Positions 35,496 to 44,944 of a stretch of DNA of 64,000 nt are shown here, piece by piece. A program made the position numbers and the translations under genes. The stretch covers positions 186,001 through 250,000 of the forward strand of contig NZ_JAHEPS010000004.1 of NCBI RefSeq assembly GCF_018596335.1, given 5' to 3'. The number at the start of each line of letters is the position of its first letter. The stretch's first letter is position 1. This DNA comes from Shewanella jiangmenensis (GTDB lineage Bacteria; Pseudomonadota; Gammaproteobacteria; Enterobacterales; Shewanellaceae). The notes below the pieces were generated by a model. It did not search any database. It saw only the letters and a list, made by a program, of their open reading frames with translations, and was not told where the DNA came from.

Positions 35496-36713
35496 ATGTC
35501 TCGTAATCTGTTGCCCATTTTGATGTCGCTGGTGCTGCTAAGCCCGCTCGCCATCGACATTTATCTGCCGTCCATGCCTGCCATGGCGCAGGAGTTTGCT
35601 GTTGATGAGCGCCAGGTGCAGTCGACTCTGGTGCTGTTTTTGTTTGCCATGGGCGTGGGACAGGTGCTGATTGGCCCGCTGGCCGACCGCTACGGCCGCC
35701 GTCCGGTGGCGCTGTTTGGCATAGTGCTTTATATCGTCAGCAGCTTGCTGGCGATGGCGGCAGTGGAGTTTGAGTGGCTGCAGCTGGCGCGTCTGCTGCA
35801 GGGGCTGGCTGCGTGCTCTACCTCGATTGTGGCGTTCAGCGCCGTGCGTGACAGCTACAGCGTTGCCGAAGGCGGACGAATTTACAGCTACCTGAACGGT
35901 GCCATCTGCGTGATCCCCGCGCTGGCGCCTACTCTGGGTGGCCTGCTGGCACTGCAATTTGGCTGGCGCTCAACCTTTGCTTTTATGGCCATTTATGGCC
36001 TGTTGATGCTGCTGGTGGTGGGTTACCGCTTGCCGGAGACCCGTCCGGCCAATACGGTGTCGAGCGGCGCCCTGTACCGCTGGGAGCGTTATGGCCCTGT
36101 GCTGGGTAACAGCCATTTCATGTTTTACGCCGTGACCTGCATGGCGGCGATGGCGGCCATCCTGTGTTACGTGTCTTATTCATCCATGTGGCTGATTGGT
36201 CGCCTTGGCGTGAGTGAGCTGACCTTCTCAGGGCTGTTTGGGCTCAACGCGGTGGTCAATATCATCGCCTGCTTTGCTGCGCCTGTGGTGATGAAGCGTC
36301 TGGGGAACCGCCCGACCGTGATAGTGGCGCTGTGGCTGATGACCCTGGCCGCCGTACTTGAGCTGGCGCTGCAATTGCCGGATTGGTCATCGGCGCTCGC
36401 CGCGGCCTTCGCCTTTATGTTGCCTATGATGTTGCTGTGCATCGGCTTTGCGCTGCTGCTTGGCCCTGCCACCTCCATGGCGCTGGCGCCCTTTGGTGAG
36501 CGTGCCGGTACTGCCACCGCCATGCTCGGCTTTATTCAGATGAGCGGCGCATCGGTTATCACAGGTCTGGTGCAGCTGACACCGCTGGAAGCACCGATGG
36601 CGATTGGCCTGACCATGGGCGTGATGTCGCTGTTACTGTTGCTGATTATGATGCTGCCCGGCCTGAATCACTGGCACCGTGAGCCCGAAGGGCAGCAGCT
36701 CCACGAAGTCTAA
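35496..36713 (+). CDS. Bcr/CflA-family multidrug MFS transporter
   Basis: A 405-residue inner-membrane efflux protein with 12 hydrophobic segments. The start SPLAIDIYLPSMPAMAQEF and motif A GPLADRYGRRPVALFG mark the Bcr/CflA branch of drug:proton antiporters. It is divergent from the LysR regulator and has a strong terminator. The substrate cannot be told from the sequence. Confidence 0.92.
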   Translation: MSRNLLPILMSLVLLSPLAIDIYLPSMPAMAQEFAVDERQVQSTLVLFLFAMGVGQVLIGPLADRYGRRPVALFGIVLYIVSSLLAMAAVEFEWLQLARLLQGLAACSTSIVAFSAVRDSYSVAEGGRIYSYLNGAICVIPALAPTLGGLLALQFGWRSTFAFMAIYGLLMLLVVGYRLPETRPANTVSSGALYRWERYGPVLGNSHFMFYAVTCMAAMAAILCYVSYSSMWLIGRLGVSELTFSGLFGLNAVVNIIACFAAPVVMKRLGNRPTVIVALWLMTLAAVLELALQLPDWSSALAAAFAFMLPMMLLCIGFALLLGPATSMALAPFGERAGTATAMLGFIQMSGASVITGLVQLTPLEAPMAIGLTMGVMSLLLLLIMMLPGLNHWHREPEGQQLHEV

Positions 36714-36724
36714 AATCACCCTTT

Positions 36725-36763
36725 GGCCCGCAAGCGATATTCCCGCTGCGGGCCATTTTTTTT
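36725..36763 (+). terminator. Terminator after the MFS gene
   Basis: GGCCCGC pairs with GCGGGCC, extended inside by AGCG/CGCT, and is followed by eight T. Confidence 0.95.
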
Positions 36764-36798
36764 ATGATGGGCAAATTCAAATCAGTTGAGTTAATCCT

Positions 36799-37419
36799 GT
36801 GTCCAGACGTGTTTGTGCCCATTGCGGTTTCCCCATGCGGGTTTGTTTGTGCGCTGAACTTGTGTCGGTGATGAGCCAAACCCGGGTGTGGGTGCTGCAA
36901 CATCCATCCGAGGTGGAGCATGGCAAAAACAGTGCACGGCTTTTGCCACTGTTGTTGCCCGCGGCAGAGATTTTTGTTGGTGAGAGTGAGGCGGATTTCA
37001 GTGCTCTGCGTGATCGCCTTGTCGCCGAACGGCTTAAACCTGTGCTGGTGTATCCGTCAGAGCAGGAGTCGCAGGCCTTTACTGACAGCGACACTGACGA
37101 CAGAAGGGTATTGCTGCTCCTTGATGGCACCTGGCGCAAGGCGCTGAAGATGTACCATCTCAATCCCTGGCTGCAGCAATTGCCACATCTGTCACTGCAG
37201 CCCGGTAAGCCGTCGGCTTATCTTATTCGTAAGGCGAGCCGTGCCGACAGCCTGTCGACCCTCGAAGCCGCCGCTGAGGCGCTGTCGATACTTGAGCCGT
37301 CACTCGATGTGACGCCGCTGCACACAGTGTTTGCCGCCATGGTCAGGCGGCGCATTGATGCCATGCCAGCCGAGGTGCGAAAGCGCTATGGTCTGGATGA
37401 GAGTAACCGGTTCGACTGA
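36799..37419 (+). CDS. tapT: DTW-domain tRNA-uridine aminocarboxypropyltransferase (TapT)
   Basis: Transfers the 3-amino-3-carboxypropyl group of SAM to U47 of tRNA, making acp3U. It has 206 residues, an N-terminal zinc-type Cys set (CAHCGFPMRVCLC), then the family motif LLDGTWRKA and YLIRKASRADSLSTLEAAA. Its ATG sits just behind the MFS terminator. Family match is good; the substrate position is inferred from E. coli YfiP. Confidence 0.9.
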   Translation: MSRRVCAHCGFPMRVCLCAELVSVMSQTRVWVLQHPSEVEHGKNSARLLPLLLPAAEIFVGESEADFSALRDRLVAERLKPVLVYPSEQESQAFTDSDTDDRRVLLLLDGTWRKALKMYHLNPWLQQLPHLSLQPGKPSAYLIRKASRADSLSTLEAAAEALSILEPSLDVTPLHTVFAAMVRRRIDAMPAEVRKRYGLDESNRFD

Positions 37420-37501
37420 TAGGGCAAGTCCTGCCTCGGTGTTACTCTGATTGTCTGGGGATTGCCCCGGTTAACTGACACGGATTGAGCCCGCAGGAAG
37501 G

Positions 37502-39181
37502 ATGCCTATGCCGCGCACTATTCAGCCGAGCACTGTTCAGCCGAGCACTGTTCACCAAGCAAACGGCGCCGCGAGCGTGAACAGCGGCGGCCCGCATCGA
37601 CACTCGGCGCTGATGTGGCTTGGGCTGGTGCTTGGCGCCGTGCTGGTTACTGCGACTGTGTCGATTGGCTACGCCTACTGGCAGATTGCCCGCGAAGTCG
37701 ATGAAGATTTAACCCAGCTTATCAGCTTTATCGACACCCGATTGCAAACGGCCGAGCGCTCGCTTCTGGAGCTCGACAAGCTTGAGCTGGAGCTGTGCGA
37801 TAGCCCCGCGATAGAGCGTCTGACCGAATTTGCCTTTGAGCACCCCGCCAGCGGTATCTTTCTTACCCGTCCAAATGATGAGCATGCCAAGGTATTTTGC
37901 ACCATCCATGGACAAGTCTCGCCGCTGCAGCACAGCAGGGTATTGGCGCGAGCGCCCCTGGCAGATAAACCGCAGTTTGAATTGCTGATTGTGGAGCATC
38001 TCTGGTCCGGGCGGCTTCGCAGTGACCTGTTTCTCGACTACCACGGCGAGCGGCAATACAACTCGGTGCAAATCCCCCTCACTGACAGCTTCGCCTTTTT
38101 TGAAGACGACAATGACAGGGAGCGGCGGGTGGTAAGCCGCTTGGCCGGGGAGTATGAGCTGACCCGGCAGGGCGAACTGTCTGAGGCGGCGCAGTGGGGG
38201 CAGATAAGCAGCGAGAGTCAGGGCTGGCCTATCCAGTATGAAGCCGGCATAGGCGGCAACAGGGTGCTGCATGAGGCTATGATTTCACTGCCTTTCTGGC
38301 TGCCAGTCGGCTTGCTCACTGTCGGCCTGTTTGGCTATGTGCTGCGGCTTAGGGAAGAGGTGACGGCTCATCATTTTCGCTTTCACCGCGCACTGGATCG
38401 CAAAGAATTCGTTGGCTACTTTCAGCCGCTGGTGGATGTCAGGGCCGGTAAAATTGTCGGCTGCGAAGTGTTGCTGCGCTGGCGAAAAGCCAATGGTGCC
38501 GTAATCCCCCCCGGGCACTTTATTCCTGAGCTTGAGCGAAGCTCGCTTATCCAGCCGGTAACACAGCAGCTGCTCACCTCATTGGGGCCGCAGCTGGACG
38601 AAATTCTCGCCGCCGATCCGCTTTTTCGCTGCGGCGTTAATCTGGTGCCGGCCCAACTTGAGCAGCCCGCCCTCGGCGACTGGCTGGTCGATTTCAGTAA
38701 GACATTCGATTGCCGCCAACTGGCGTTTGAAATCACCGAGCGGCTGCCCATCACCGACATGGAAGCCGCCAAGCACGAGCTTAAGCGGATTAAGGCGCTC
38801 GGCATTGAAATCGAGTTGGACGATGCCGGCACGGGTTACGGCGGCGCAGCTTACCTGCAGGAACTGACCATAGATGTGCTCAAAATCGACAAACTGTTTG
38901 TCGATACCCTGGTGCACTCGCCTGCTCATACGCCGGTGCTCGATGCCTATATTCGCCTCGGCCAGAGTCTGGGGCTAAAAATCATTGCCGAAGGGGTCGA
39001 AACAGAAGCGCAGTCGCAGGCGCTGCTTTCCCGTGGCGTGAGTCTGCAGCAGGGCTATTTATTTGCCAGGCCCTTGCCTGCAGCAGAATTTGTTGCCTTT
39101 TACCGTGGCTGGCGGCCACAATTATCGGGGTCAGAGCTCAGTTCCGTTTCAGCCGTTCGCGCCAAAAAGGTATTGCCATGA
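37502..39181 (+). CDS. CSS-EAL domain cyclic-di-GMP phosphodiesterase
   Basis: A 559-residue membrane enzyme that degrades cyclic di-GMP. Residues 1-30 are polar with a short duplicated PSTVQ unit. A membrane helix at about 36-60 leads a periplasmic CSS-type sensor (Cys in LELCDS and FCTIHG), a second helix near 262-282, and a C-terminal EAL domain (from about 300). Catalytic residues are present: E in EVLLRW, N in GVNLVPAQL, E in FEITER, DD in ELDDAGTGY, K in LKIDK, E in AEGVETEA and Q in QQGYLF. DDAGTG replaces the usual DDFGTG. CSS-EAL proteins sense periplasmic redox via their cysteines. The stop overlaps the next gene. Confidence 0.92.
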   Translation: MPMPRTIQPSTVQPSTVHQANGAASVNSGGPHRHSALMWLGLVLGAVLVTATVSIGYAYWQIAREVDEDLTQLISFIDTRLQTAERSLLELDKLELELCDSPAIERLTEFAFEHPASGIFLTRPNDEHAKVFCTIHGQVSPLQHSRVLARAPLADKPQFELLIVEHLWSGRLRSDLFLDYHGERQYNSVQIPLTDSFAFFEDDNDRERRVVSRLAGEYELTRQGELSEAAQWGQISSESQGWPIQYEAGIGGNRVLHEAMISLPFWLPVGLLTVGLFGYVLRLREEVTAHHFRFHRALDRKEFVGYFQPLVDVRAGKIVGCEVLLRWRKANGAVIPPGHFIPELERSSLIQPVTQQLLTSLGPQLDEILAADPLFRCGVNLVPAQLEQPALGDWLVDFSKTFDCRQLAFEITERLPITDMEAAKHELKRIKALGIEIELDDAGTGYGGAAYLQELTIDVLKIDKLFVDTLVHSPAHTPVLDAYIRLGQSLGLKIIAEGVETEAQSQALLSRGVSLQQGYLFARPLPAAEFVAFYRGWRPQLSGSELSSVSAVRAKKVLP

Positions 39182-39516
39182 AAAGCTTGTCATACTCGCT
39201 GTTAGTTATGCTCGGTTTGAGCGCTGCCGCCCACGGCGCGGACGACGCCAAACCCAGACTGGTAATGAAGGCCAATCAGGCCCATGAGCAGGCGTTGAAA
39301 ACCGAAGCCGAGCAACTCGAAAAGGCCCGTGCGGCGGCAAACGACACGGCCAGCCGCGAGGCCGACGTGTTAAAGCGCCAGCAAAACGGCAGTTGGGAAG
39401 ACGCCCAGCGCGACAAGGCGGCGAGTCAGTTCAGCGAACGTGAAAGCCGCGAGCAAAAATACCTGCGTGAAGCCAAAGAAGCCGCCAAAAAAGAGCGAAA
39501 GATCCCCAAACCATGA
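39178..39516 (+). CDS. Small exported coiled-coil protein
   Basis: A 112-residue protein with a signal peptide ending AHGA and a highly charged Ala/Glu/Lys/Arg-rich helical body, probably a coiled coil. It has no cysteines after the signal. Its ATG overlaps the EAL gene's stop (ATGA) and its own stop overlaps the start of the next gene, so it is translationally coupled on both sides. Function unknown. Confidence 0.8.
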   Translation: MKSLSYSLLVMLGLSAAAHGADDAKPRLVMKANQAHEQALKTEAEQLEKARAAANDTASREADVLKRQQNGSWEDAQRDKAASQFSERESREQKYLREAKEAAKKERKIPKP

Positions 39517-40154
39517 GTCTTGTCTGTAACCTGTGCGGCGCATCCGACCTGTACCTGTTTGCCGAAGATAAACGCCGTCCCTATTATCGCTGCCGCCACT
39601 GTGCGCTGGTGCAGGTGCCATCTCCCTTTCATTTAAGCCCCGAAGCCGAAAAGGCCGAGTACGACAAGCACGACAATGGCGAAGACAGCCCGGGTTATCG
39701 CCATTTTTTAAGCCGTACCTTAACGCCACTGCTGCCAAGGCTCGCCCCCGGAGCGAGAGGGCTCGACTACGGCTGCGGCGCCGGCGCGCTGCTGGCAAAA
39801 ATGGCGGCTGAGCAGGGGTATCAATTTGCGCCATACGATCTCTACTACTTCCCTGACCGCAGCGTGCTCAATAGCCGCTACCAGTGCATCACGCTGACCG
39901 AAGTGATTGAACATGTCGCCGATGCTGCCGCCTTGCTGGATGAACTCGCCCGGCTGATAACCCCCGGCGGCATTCTGGCCATCATGACCAAACGGGTGCT
40001 GTCGGCGGAGGCCTTCAGCCGCTGGCATTACAAAAACGACCCGACTCACATCAATTTTTACAGCGACGAGACCTTCGCCTGGATAACCGCCGAGCGTGGC
40101 TGGCAGCTCGAGTTGGTCGATAAAGACGTGGTGTTTCTCCGCGCTGCGGATTAA
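39513..40154 (+). CDS. Zinc-ribbon class I SAM methyltransferase
   Basis: A 213-residue predicted methyltransferase. The N-terminus has two CXXC pairs (CNLC and CRHC) for zinc, followed by GLDYGCGAGALLAKM (SAM motif I), TEVIEHV and LITPGGILAIMTKR. It resembles Methyltransf_23-type enzymes. The substrate is unknown. It ends the EAL cluster and is coupled to the coiled-coil gene by a four-base overlap. Confidence 0.88.
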   Translation: MSLVCNLCGASDLYLFAEDKRRPYYRCRHCALVQVPSPFHLSPEAEKAEYDKHDNGEDSPGYRHFLSRTLTPLLPRLAPGARGLDYGCGAGALLAKMAAEQGYQFAPYDLYYFPDRSVLNSRYQCITLTEVIEHVADAAALLDELARLITPGGILAIMTKRVLSAEAFSRWHYKNDPTHINFYSDETFAWITAERGWQLELVDKDVVFLRAAD

Positions 40155-40398
40155 CAATCAGCTGACTGCGTAAGAGATTGGTTATCCCGGGCGCAGATTG
40201 ATGAGGCTCGCCCCAAAAGTCACTGTGCGGCGCAAAAGATAGCGTCCGGCGCACGGTATCACTTTCGTTTACACTTTTTTGACCGCTTTATCCCGCGCTT
40301 GCCTTGCTGCTAAGCGCGGGATTGCATTAAATGGCGCTTTTAGCATCAGATTTTACACATCACATTCTCGCAATCATGATTCAGGAGCAGGACGCGCA

Positions 40399-41730
40399 AT
40401 GAAACGTACGCTGTCAGCCCTGACCCTGGCGATGGGGCTTGCTTTGGCCCCCGCCATCAGTCAGGCCACCACTGCCGCCGATGTACAGAGTTTTACATTG
40501 GAAAACGGCATGAAAATTATGGTGTTGGAAGATTCATCCATTCCAAACGCCAACATGTATCTGTTCTGGAAGGTCGGCTCGCGCAATGAAGCGCCGGGCA
40601 TTACCGGCATTTCACACTTTTTTGAGCACATGATGTTTAACGGCTCGAAAAAGTTCGGCCCCAAGATGTTTGACCGCACCATGGAAGCGGCGGGCGGTGC
40701 CAACAATGCCTACACCACTGAAAACCTGACCGTGTACACAGATTGGTTCCCGGCGGCGGGGCTGGAGACGATTTTCGACCTCGAAGCCGACCGTATCGCC
40801 AATCTGGATATCGACCCCAAGATGGTTGAAAGCGAGCGCGGTGTGGTGACCTCCGAGCGCAGCACCGGCCTTGAAAACTCCAACATTCAGGTATTGATGC
40901 AGCAGCTCAAGGGCATAGCGTTTCGGGCGCACCCTTACAGCTGGTCGGTGATTGGTCATGAGTCGGATATTGCTGCCTGGACTCAGCAAGATTTGGTGCA
41001 ATACCACAAGACTTACTACGCCCCCAACAACGCCGTGGTGGTGATTGCCGGTGATGTGAAACTGGCCGAAGTCAAAGCGCTGGCGAACAAGTATTTTGCG
41101 CCTATTCCGGCGCAGGCACCGCCCCGCGACGTGAAAACGGTGGAGCCGGAGCAGCAGGGCGAGCGGCGCACCTTTGTCCATAAGCCATCGGCCAGCAGCC
41201 CAAGTGTGATGATGGGTTATCACGTGCCCGCCACCTCCCACGCCGACTACTATGCGCTTGATTTACTTGCCGGTATTTTAAGTGCAGGCAACAGCTCGCG
41301 TTTATATCAGTCGATGGTGGACAGCGAGTTGGCGCTGGAGGCCGATACCTATCTGCCGATGTCGTTCGACCCGAACCTGTTCTATCTCTATGCCGTGGGT
41401 GCACCCGGAGTGGCGGCCGACAAACTCGAGCAGGCGCTGATCGCCCAGACCAATCGTATCGCCGCCGAAGGTGTGACCGAGCAGGAGCTTGAGAAAGCCA
41501 AAAATATCAAGCTGATGAACTTCTATCAAAGCATGGAAACCATCAACGGCAAGGCCGATACCATAGGCACCTATGAACTCTTCTTTGGCAGTTTTGACAA
41601 GCTGTTCAATGCCCCCGAGGCCTATAACAAGGTCACAGTGGCCGACATTCAGCGGGTCGCGCAAACCTATTTGAAACGCGCCAACCGCAGTGTGGCTGTG
41701 CTTTCTGCCAACGAGGAGATGGATAAATGA
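40399..41730 (+). CDS. M16-family zinc protease (active subunit)
   Basis: A periplasmic metallopeptidase of 443 residues from the ATG at 40399 (AGGAG upstream; signal peptide ends SQAT). The longer frame from 40279 adds a non-signal-like leader. The inverted zinc motif HFFEH is present, with the distal Glu in ESERGVVTSE. It is homologous to half of the pitrilysin fold and needs a second half. Its stop overlaps the ATG of the inactive partner, so the pair probably assembles. Confidence 0.93.
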   Translation: MKRTLSALTLAMGLALAPAISQATTAADVQSFTLENGMKIMVLEDSSIPNANMYLFWKVGSRNEAPGITGISHFFEHMMFNGSKKFGPKMFDRTMEAAGGANNAYTTENLTVYTDWFPAAGLETIFDLEADRIANLDIDPKMVESERGVVTSERSTGLENSNIQVLMQQLKGIAFRAHPYSWSVIGHESDIAAWTQQDLVQYHKTYYAPNNAVVVIAGDVKLAEVKALANKYFAPIPAQAPPRDVKTVEPEQQGERRTFVHKPSASSPSVMMGYHVPATSHADYYALDLLAGILSAGNSSRLYQSMVDSELALEADTYLPMSFDPNLFYLYAVGAPGVAADKLEQALIAQTNRIAAEGVTEQELEKAKNIKLMNFYQSMETINGKADTIGTYELFFGSFDKLFNAPEAYNKVTVADIQRVAQTYLKRANRSVAVLSANEEMDK

Positions 41731-43148
41731 TGAAGTGTAAACCTCTGCTGCTGGCGGTGGCTCTGGCGCTGTCTGGCTGTGCCGCTACCGAGGGCACAAA
41801 GCCGCTCAGTGTGGATAATTCACCGGCATTTCAGTTGCCTGCCTACGAAACCCTGACGCTGGATAACGGGCTGACCCTGTATCTGATGCAGCAAAAAGAA
41901 GTGCCGCTCATCACTGTCAATGCAGTGGTACGTGCCGGCGCTGTCAACGACCAGTTGCCCGGTATTTCGGCCATGACGGCCGAAAGCCTGCTGCTTGGCG
42001 CCGGTGGCAAGTCCAAGCGCGCCATTGAAGATAAAGTGGATTTTCTCGGCGCCAGCCTGAATGTCAAAGCCGGTAAAGAAGGCAGTTACGTCAGCAGCAA
42101 ATTTATGGCCAAGGACACAGAGCAGATGCTGCCGCTGTTTGCCGATGTGCTGCGCCGCCCTGACTTTGATGCCGCTGAGTTTGCCAAACTGAAACAGCGT
42201 GAAATCGGCGGCCTTATTCAGGCGAAAGACAGCCCGCGCGCCGTGGTCGGCAACTACTTTGCCGAGCTGGTGTACGGCGACCATCCCTACGGCAATGCCA
42301 GTGGTGGCAACAGTGACTCCATCGCCGCGCTTGAGCTGTCGCAGGTAAAAGGCTTCTACCGCGAATTTTATCAGCCCGGCAATACCGCCATTGCTGTGGT
42401 GGGCGATTTTGACGTGGCCGAGATGAAATCCAAACTCAGTGCCGCCTTCGCCGACTGGCAAAATCATGCCAAGCCCCAGACTGTGGAGCTTAAGCAGGCG
42501 CTGCCAGCCCCAACCAAAGCCAGAGTACTGCTGGTGGATAAACCCGATGCCACCGAAACCACCTTTGTGATTGGCGGTGTTGGCGTGACCAACAATAACC
42601 CCGATGCAGTGGGCCTGACTGTGGTCAACACCATACTCGGTGGTCGTTTTACTTCCTGGCTTAACGATGAGCTCAGGGTTAACGCAGGCCTGACCTATGG
42701 CGCGCGCTCAGGCTTTGTGTCGTTCAGTGAAAGTGGCCTGTTTCAGATGAGCACCTTCACCAAAACCGAGACCACCGAAGCGGCAATCGATCTCGCGCTC
42801 AAAACCTACGGCCGCCTGTGGCAGCAGGGGATAGACCAGGCCACCCTTGACTCGGCCAAGGCTTACGTAAAGGGCCAGTTCCCGCCTGACTTTGAAACCA
42901 GCGGCCAGCTCGCCGGTTTGCTGACCGACATGTATCTCAATGGTTTTGATAACAGCTACATCAACGACTTCGAGAAAAAAGTGGACAGTCTGACCCTGGC
43001 CGAAAGCCAGCGCCTGGTTAACACCTATTTCCCCAAAGATGGACTGCAGTTTGTGCTGATTGGCAATGCCGCCAAGATAGCACCGCTGGCCGCCAAATAT
43101 GGCGAAGTCACCCAAATCAGCATCAAGGATGTGGGCTTTGGCGGCTAA
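41727..43148 (+). CDS. M16-family lipoprotein, non-catalytic partner
   Basis: A 473-residue homologue of the preceding protease that lacks HXXEH (the aligned stretch is GISAMTAESLLLGA). A lipobox LSGC marks it as a lipoprotein. The C-terminal R/Y region RVNAGLTYGARSGF, which binds substrate in the partner half, is intact. It probably forms a heterodimer with the upstream active subunit, tethering it to a membrane. The ATG overlaps the upstream stop by four bases. Confidence 0.92.
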   Translation: MMKCKPLLLAVALALSGCAATEGTKPLSVDNSPAFQLPAYETLTLDNGLTLYLMQQKEVPLITVNAVVRAGAVNDQLPGISAMTAESLLLGAGGKSKRAIEDKVDFLGASLNVKAGKEGSYVSSKFMAKDTEQMLPLFADVLRRPDFDAAEFAKLKQREIGGLIQAKDSPRAVVGNYFAELVYGDHPYGNASGGNSDSIAALELSQVKGFYREFYQPGNTAIAVVGDFDVAEMKSKLSAAFADWQNHAKPQTVELKQALPAPTKARVLLVDKPDATETTFVIGGVGVTNNNPDAVGLTVVNTILGGRFTSWLNDELRVNAGLTYGARSGFVSFSESGLFQMSTFTKTETTEAAIDLALKTYGRLWQQGIDQATLDSAKAYVKGQFPPDFETSGQLAGLLTDMYLNGFDNSYINDFEKKVDSLTLAESQRLVNTYFPKDGLQFVLIGNAAKIAPLAAKYGEVTQISIKDVGFGG

Positions 43149-43167
43149 TCCGGCTTAGCCAGTATCA

Positions 43168-43198
43168 CGGGGCCTGCATTGTCAGGCCCCGTTTCATT
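43168..43198 (+). terminator. Terminator of the M16 pair
   Basis: CGGGGCCTG-CATTGT-CAGGCCCCG is a perfect 9-bp stem followed by a T-rich TTTCATTTT. Confidence 0.8.
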
Positions 43199-43320
43199 TT
43201 GTCTGCAGCAACGGCACTTTCTTTCAATTGTTCTACACTTAGGCAAGGCAGTAGCTTGGAGAGGACTCCGCACCTGCCGGTCTTTGCGCTCAGTGGTGGG
43301 CGTTTTGAAGGGATAGAGCC

Positions 43321-43899
43321 ATGACAAATCACAAGCACCCCCAGGAAGAAGAGGAATCTCTGTCGATGGACAAGCTCGAACAGGCCTTTCTCGACAAAGT
43401 CGATTGGCTGCATGTTCAGGAGACAGTAAAACTGCTGCTGCTTTCTATGGCGCAGATTGAATTGACCCTCACCGATGGCGACTACAATGTCACCGGCCTT
43501 GGGCAGCAATTTACCGACATGGCGTCGCATCTTCGGCAGGTGAATCTGCATCTGGCCAATCAGCCCGACACCCCCAAAGACATCATCAAACACGGCATTA
43601 TGCTCGAAACCGAAATTGATAAGGGTGTGGTGGCATTTCAGTTTTACGACCGCCTGAGTCAGCGCTTACAGCACGTGGTTACCGGGCTTGCGCTAACTGA
43701 AGAGCTGCTGTGCGATGAGCACAAACGCCTCGATGGTGAGGAATGGCTCAAAATCCAAAAGCAGATTAAATCCACATACTCACTTGATTGCGAACGTAAA
43801 ATGTTTGATCTTGTGCTCCAGGGAATGCCTCTTCACCAAGCCTTGGCGCTGTATCGGGATGAACATCTTTACCGTAAAGACGATATCGAACTCTTTTAA
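43321..43899 (+). CDS. Helical hypothetical protein with a CheZ-like motif
   Basis: A 192-residue soluble, mostly helical protein that I do not recognise. The stretch VVAFQFYDRLSQRLQHVV (about residues 103-120) resembles the FQDLTGQ core of CheZ-type phosphatases and similar helical bundles, where the acidic residue and Gln are catalytic. This is a pattern resemblance only. The last 41 bases overlap the next gene, whose ATG lies in a different frame. The two are probably cotranscribed. Confidence 0.75.
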   Translation: MTNHKHPQEEEESLSMDKLEQAFLDKVDWLHVQETVKLLLLSMAQIELTLTDGDYNVTGLGQQFTDMASHLRQVNLHLANQPDTPKDIIKHGIMLETEIDKGVVAFQFYDRLSQRLQHVVTGLALTEELLCDEHKRLDGEEWLKIQKQIKSTYSLDCERKMFDLVLQGMPLHQALALYRDEHLYRKDDIELF

Positions 43900-44395
43900 A
43901 TACCTGCTGCTGGCATGGTCGCTGCTGCTGCCTGCGGCGGCGACAGAGATGCCCTTTGCCGACTGGTGCCACGCCCTTGCGGGCAACTGGCAGGGCAGCG
44001 GCGCCCGCAGCGGCGAACTTCCCAAAGCCATTACCACCCAAGCCATCTGCAGCGCCGATGGCGCGCAGCTGATTATCAGTGTCAGTCAGGGCGTGCGTTA
44101 TGCCAGCAGCGAAACCTGGTGGTTTCGCCGTCAGGGCGACAAGGTAATGCTGACCTTTTTTGATGGCGTGACCGAAGACAAGGGCCGCGAGTTCAGTCTG
44201 TATCGCCGTGGCGACAGCTATTCGCTGCTCGGTGAGGGCGTGATAACCGACAGACCTGCCCTTATCCAATTGCTGTTTGAGCCCAAAGACGGCGGCTGGC
44301 AATGGCTGCAGCAGTCACAGTTTTTGGACGACGAAGTCGAGCGTTATCAGCTTTATCGGGGCATGTCGCTGCTGCCGCTGAATGGCGGCGGATAA
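43859..44395 (+). CDS. Exported protein of unknown function
   Basis: A 178-residue protein from the ATG at 43859, inside the preceding gene. A signal peptide (FKYLLLAWSLLLPAAAT) precedes a compact domain with beta pattern: WCHALAGNWQGSG, TWWFRRQGDKVMLTFFDGVTEDKGREFSLY. This suggests a lipocalin-like or DUF-type beta barrel, not identified. A longer open frame starts at 43715, but it would put a hydrophilic stretch ahead of the signal peptide. Confidence 0.75.
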   Translation: MNIFTVKTISNSFKYLLLAWSLLLPAAATEMPFADWCHALAGNWQGSGARSGELPKAITTQAICSADGAQLIISVSQGVRYASSETWWFRRQGDKVMLTFFDGVTEDKGREFSLYRRGDSYSLLGEGVITDRPALIQLLFEPKDGGWQWLQQSQFLDDEVERYQLYRGMSLLPLNGGG

Positions 44396-44401
44396 TCCTC
44401 C

Positions 44402-44866
44402 TCAGCGGGCGCCGGCAAAGCCCTGCTGGCGCCAGGCTTCGTAGCTGATAATGGCTACCGCGTTGGATAGATTCAGGCTGCGGCTCGATTCCACCATGGG
44501 AATACGCAGGCGCTGCTCGGTCGGCACCGAGTTGATAATCTCCATCGGCAATCCACGGCTCTCGGGGCCAAACAAAAGCACGTCATCGGGGGCAAATTCA
44601 AGCTCAGTATGGGGGCGGCTGCCCTTGGTGGTGCAGGCGAGAATGCGCCGTCCAGCCATGGCTTCAAGAAAGCTCGGGTAGTCTTTATGGCGGGTCACAC
44701 GGGTCATATCGCTGTAATCCAGCCCGGCGCGGCGCAGCTTTTTCTCTTCCAAATCAAACCCCAGCGGCTCAATCAGGTGCAGTTCGCAGCCATTGTTGGC
44801 GCACAGGCGAATAATATTGCCCGTGTTGGGGGCGATTTCGGGTTCATAGAGGGCGATATGGAACAT
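44402..44866 (-). CDS. trmL: tRNA (cytidine/uridine-34 2'-O)-methyltransferase
   Basis: SPOUT-class enzyme methylating the wobble ribose of tRNA-Leu. From ATG at 44866 it has 154 residues, the usual TrmL length, against a longer open frame to 44923. The knot motifs are [21 protein letters not shown] and [15 protein letters not shown]. It stands alone, convergent with the 43859 gene. Confidence 0.95.
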   Translation of the reverse strand: MFHIALYEPEIAPNTGNIIRLCANNGCELHLIEPLGFDLEEKKLRRAGLDYSDMTRVTRHKDYPSFLEAMAGRRILACTTKGSRPHTELEFAPDDVLLFGPESRGLPMEIINSVPTEQRLRIPMVESSRSLNLSNAVAIISYEAWRQQGFAGAR

Positions 44867-44944
44867 AAAGCGCTTGTGGTTGTCCAAAAGAGCGACGAGT
44901 ATAGCAAAACTCGGATTAATCAATCATTAGAATGGATTTTGATA

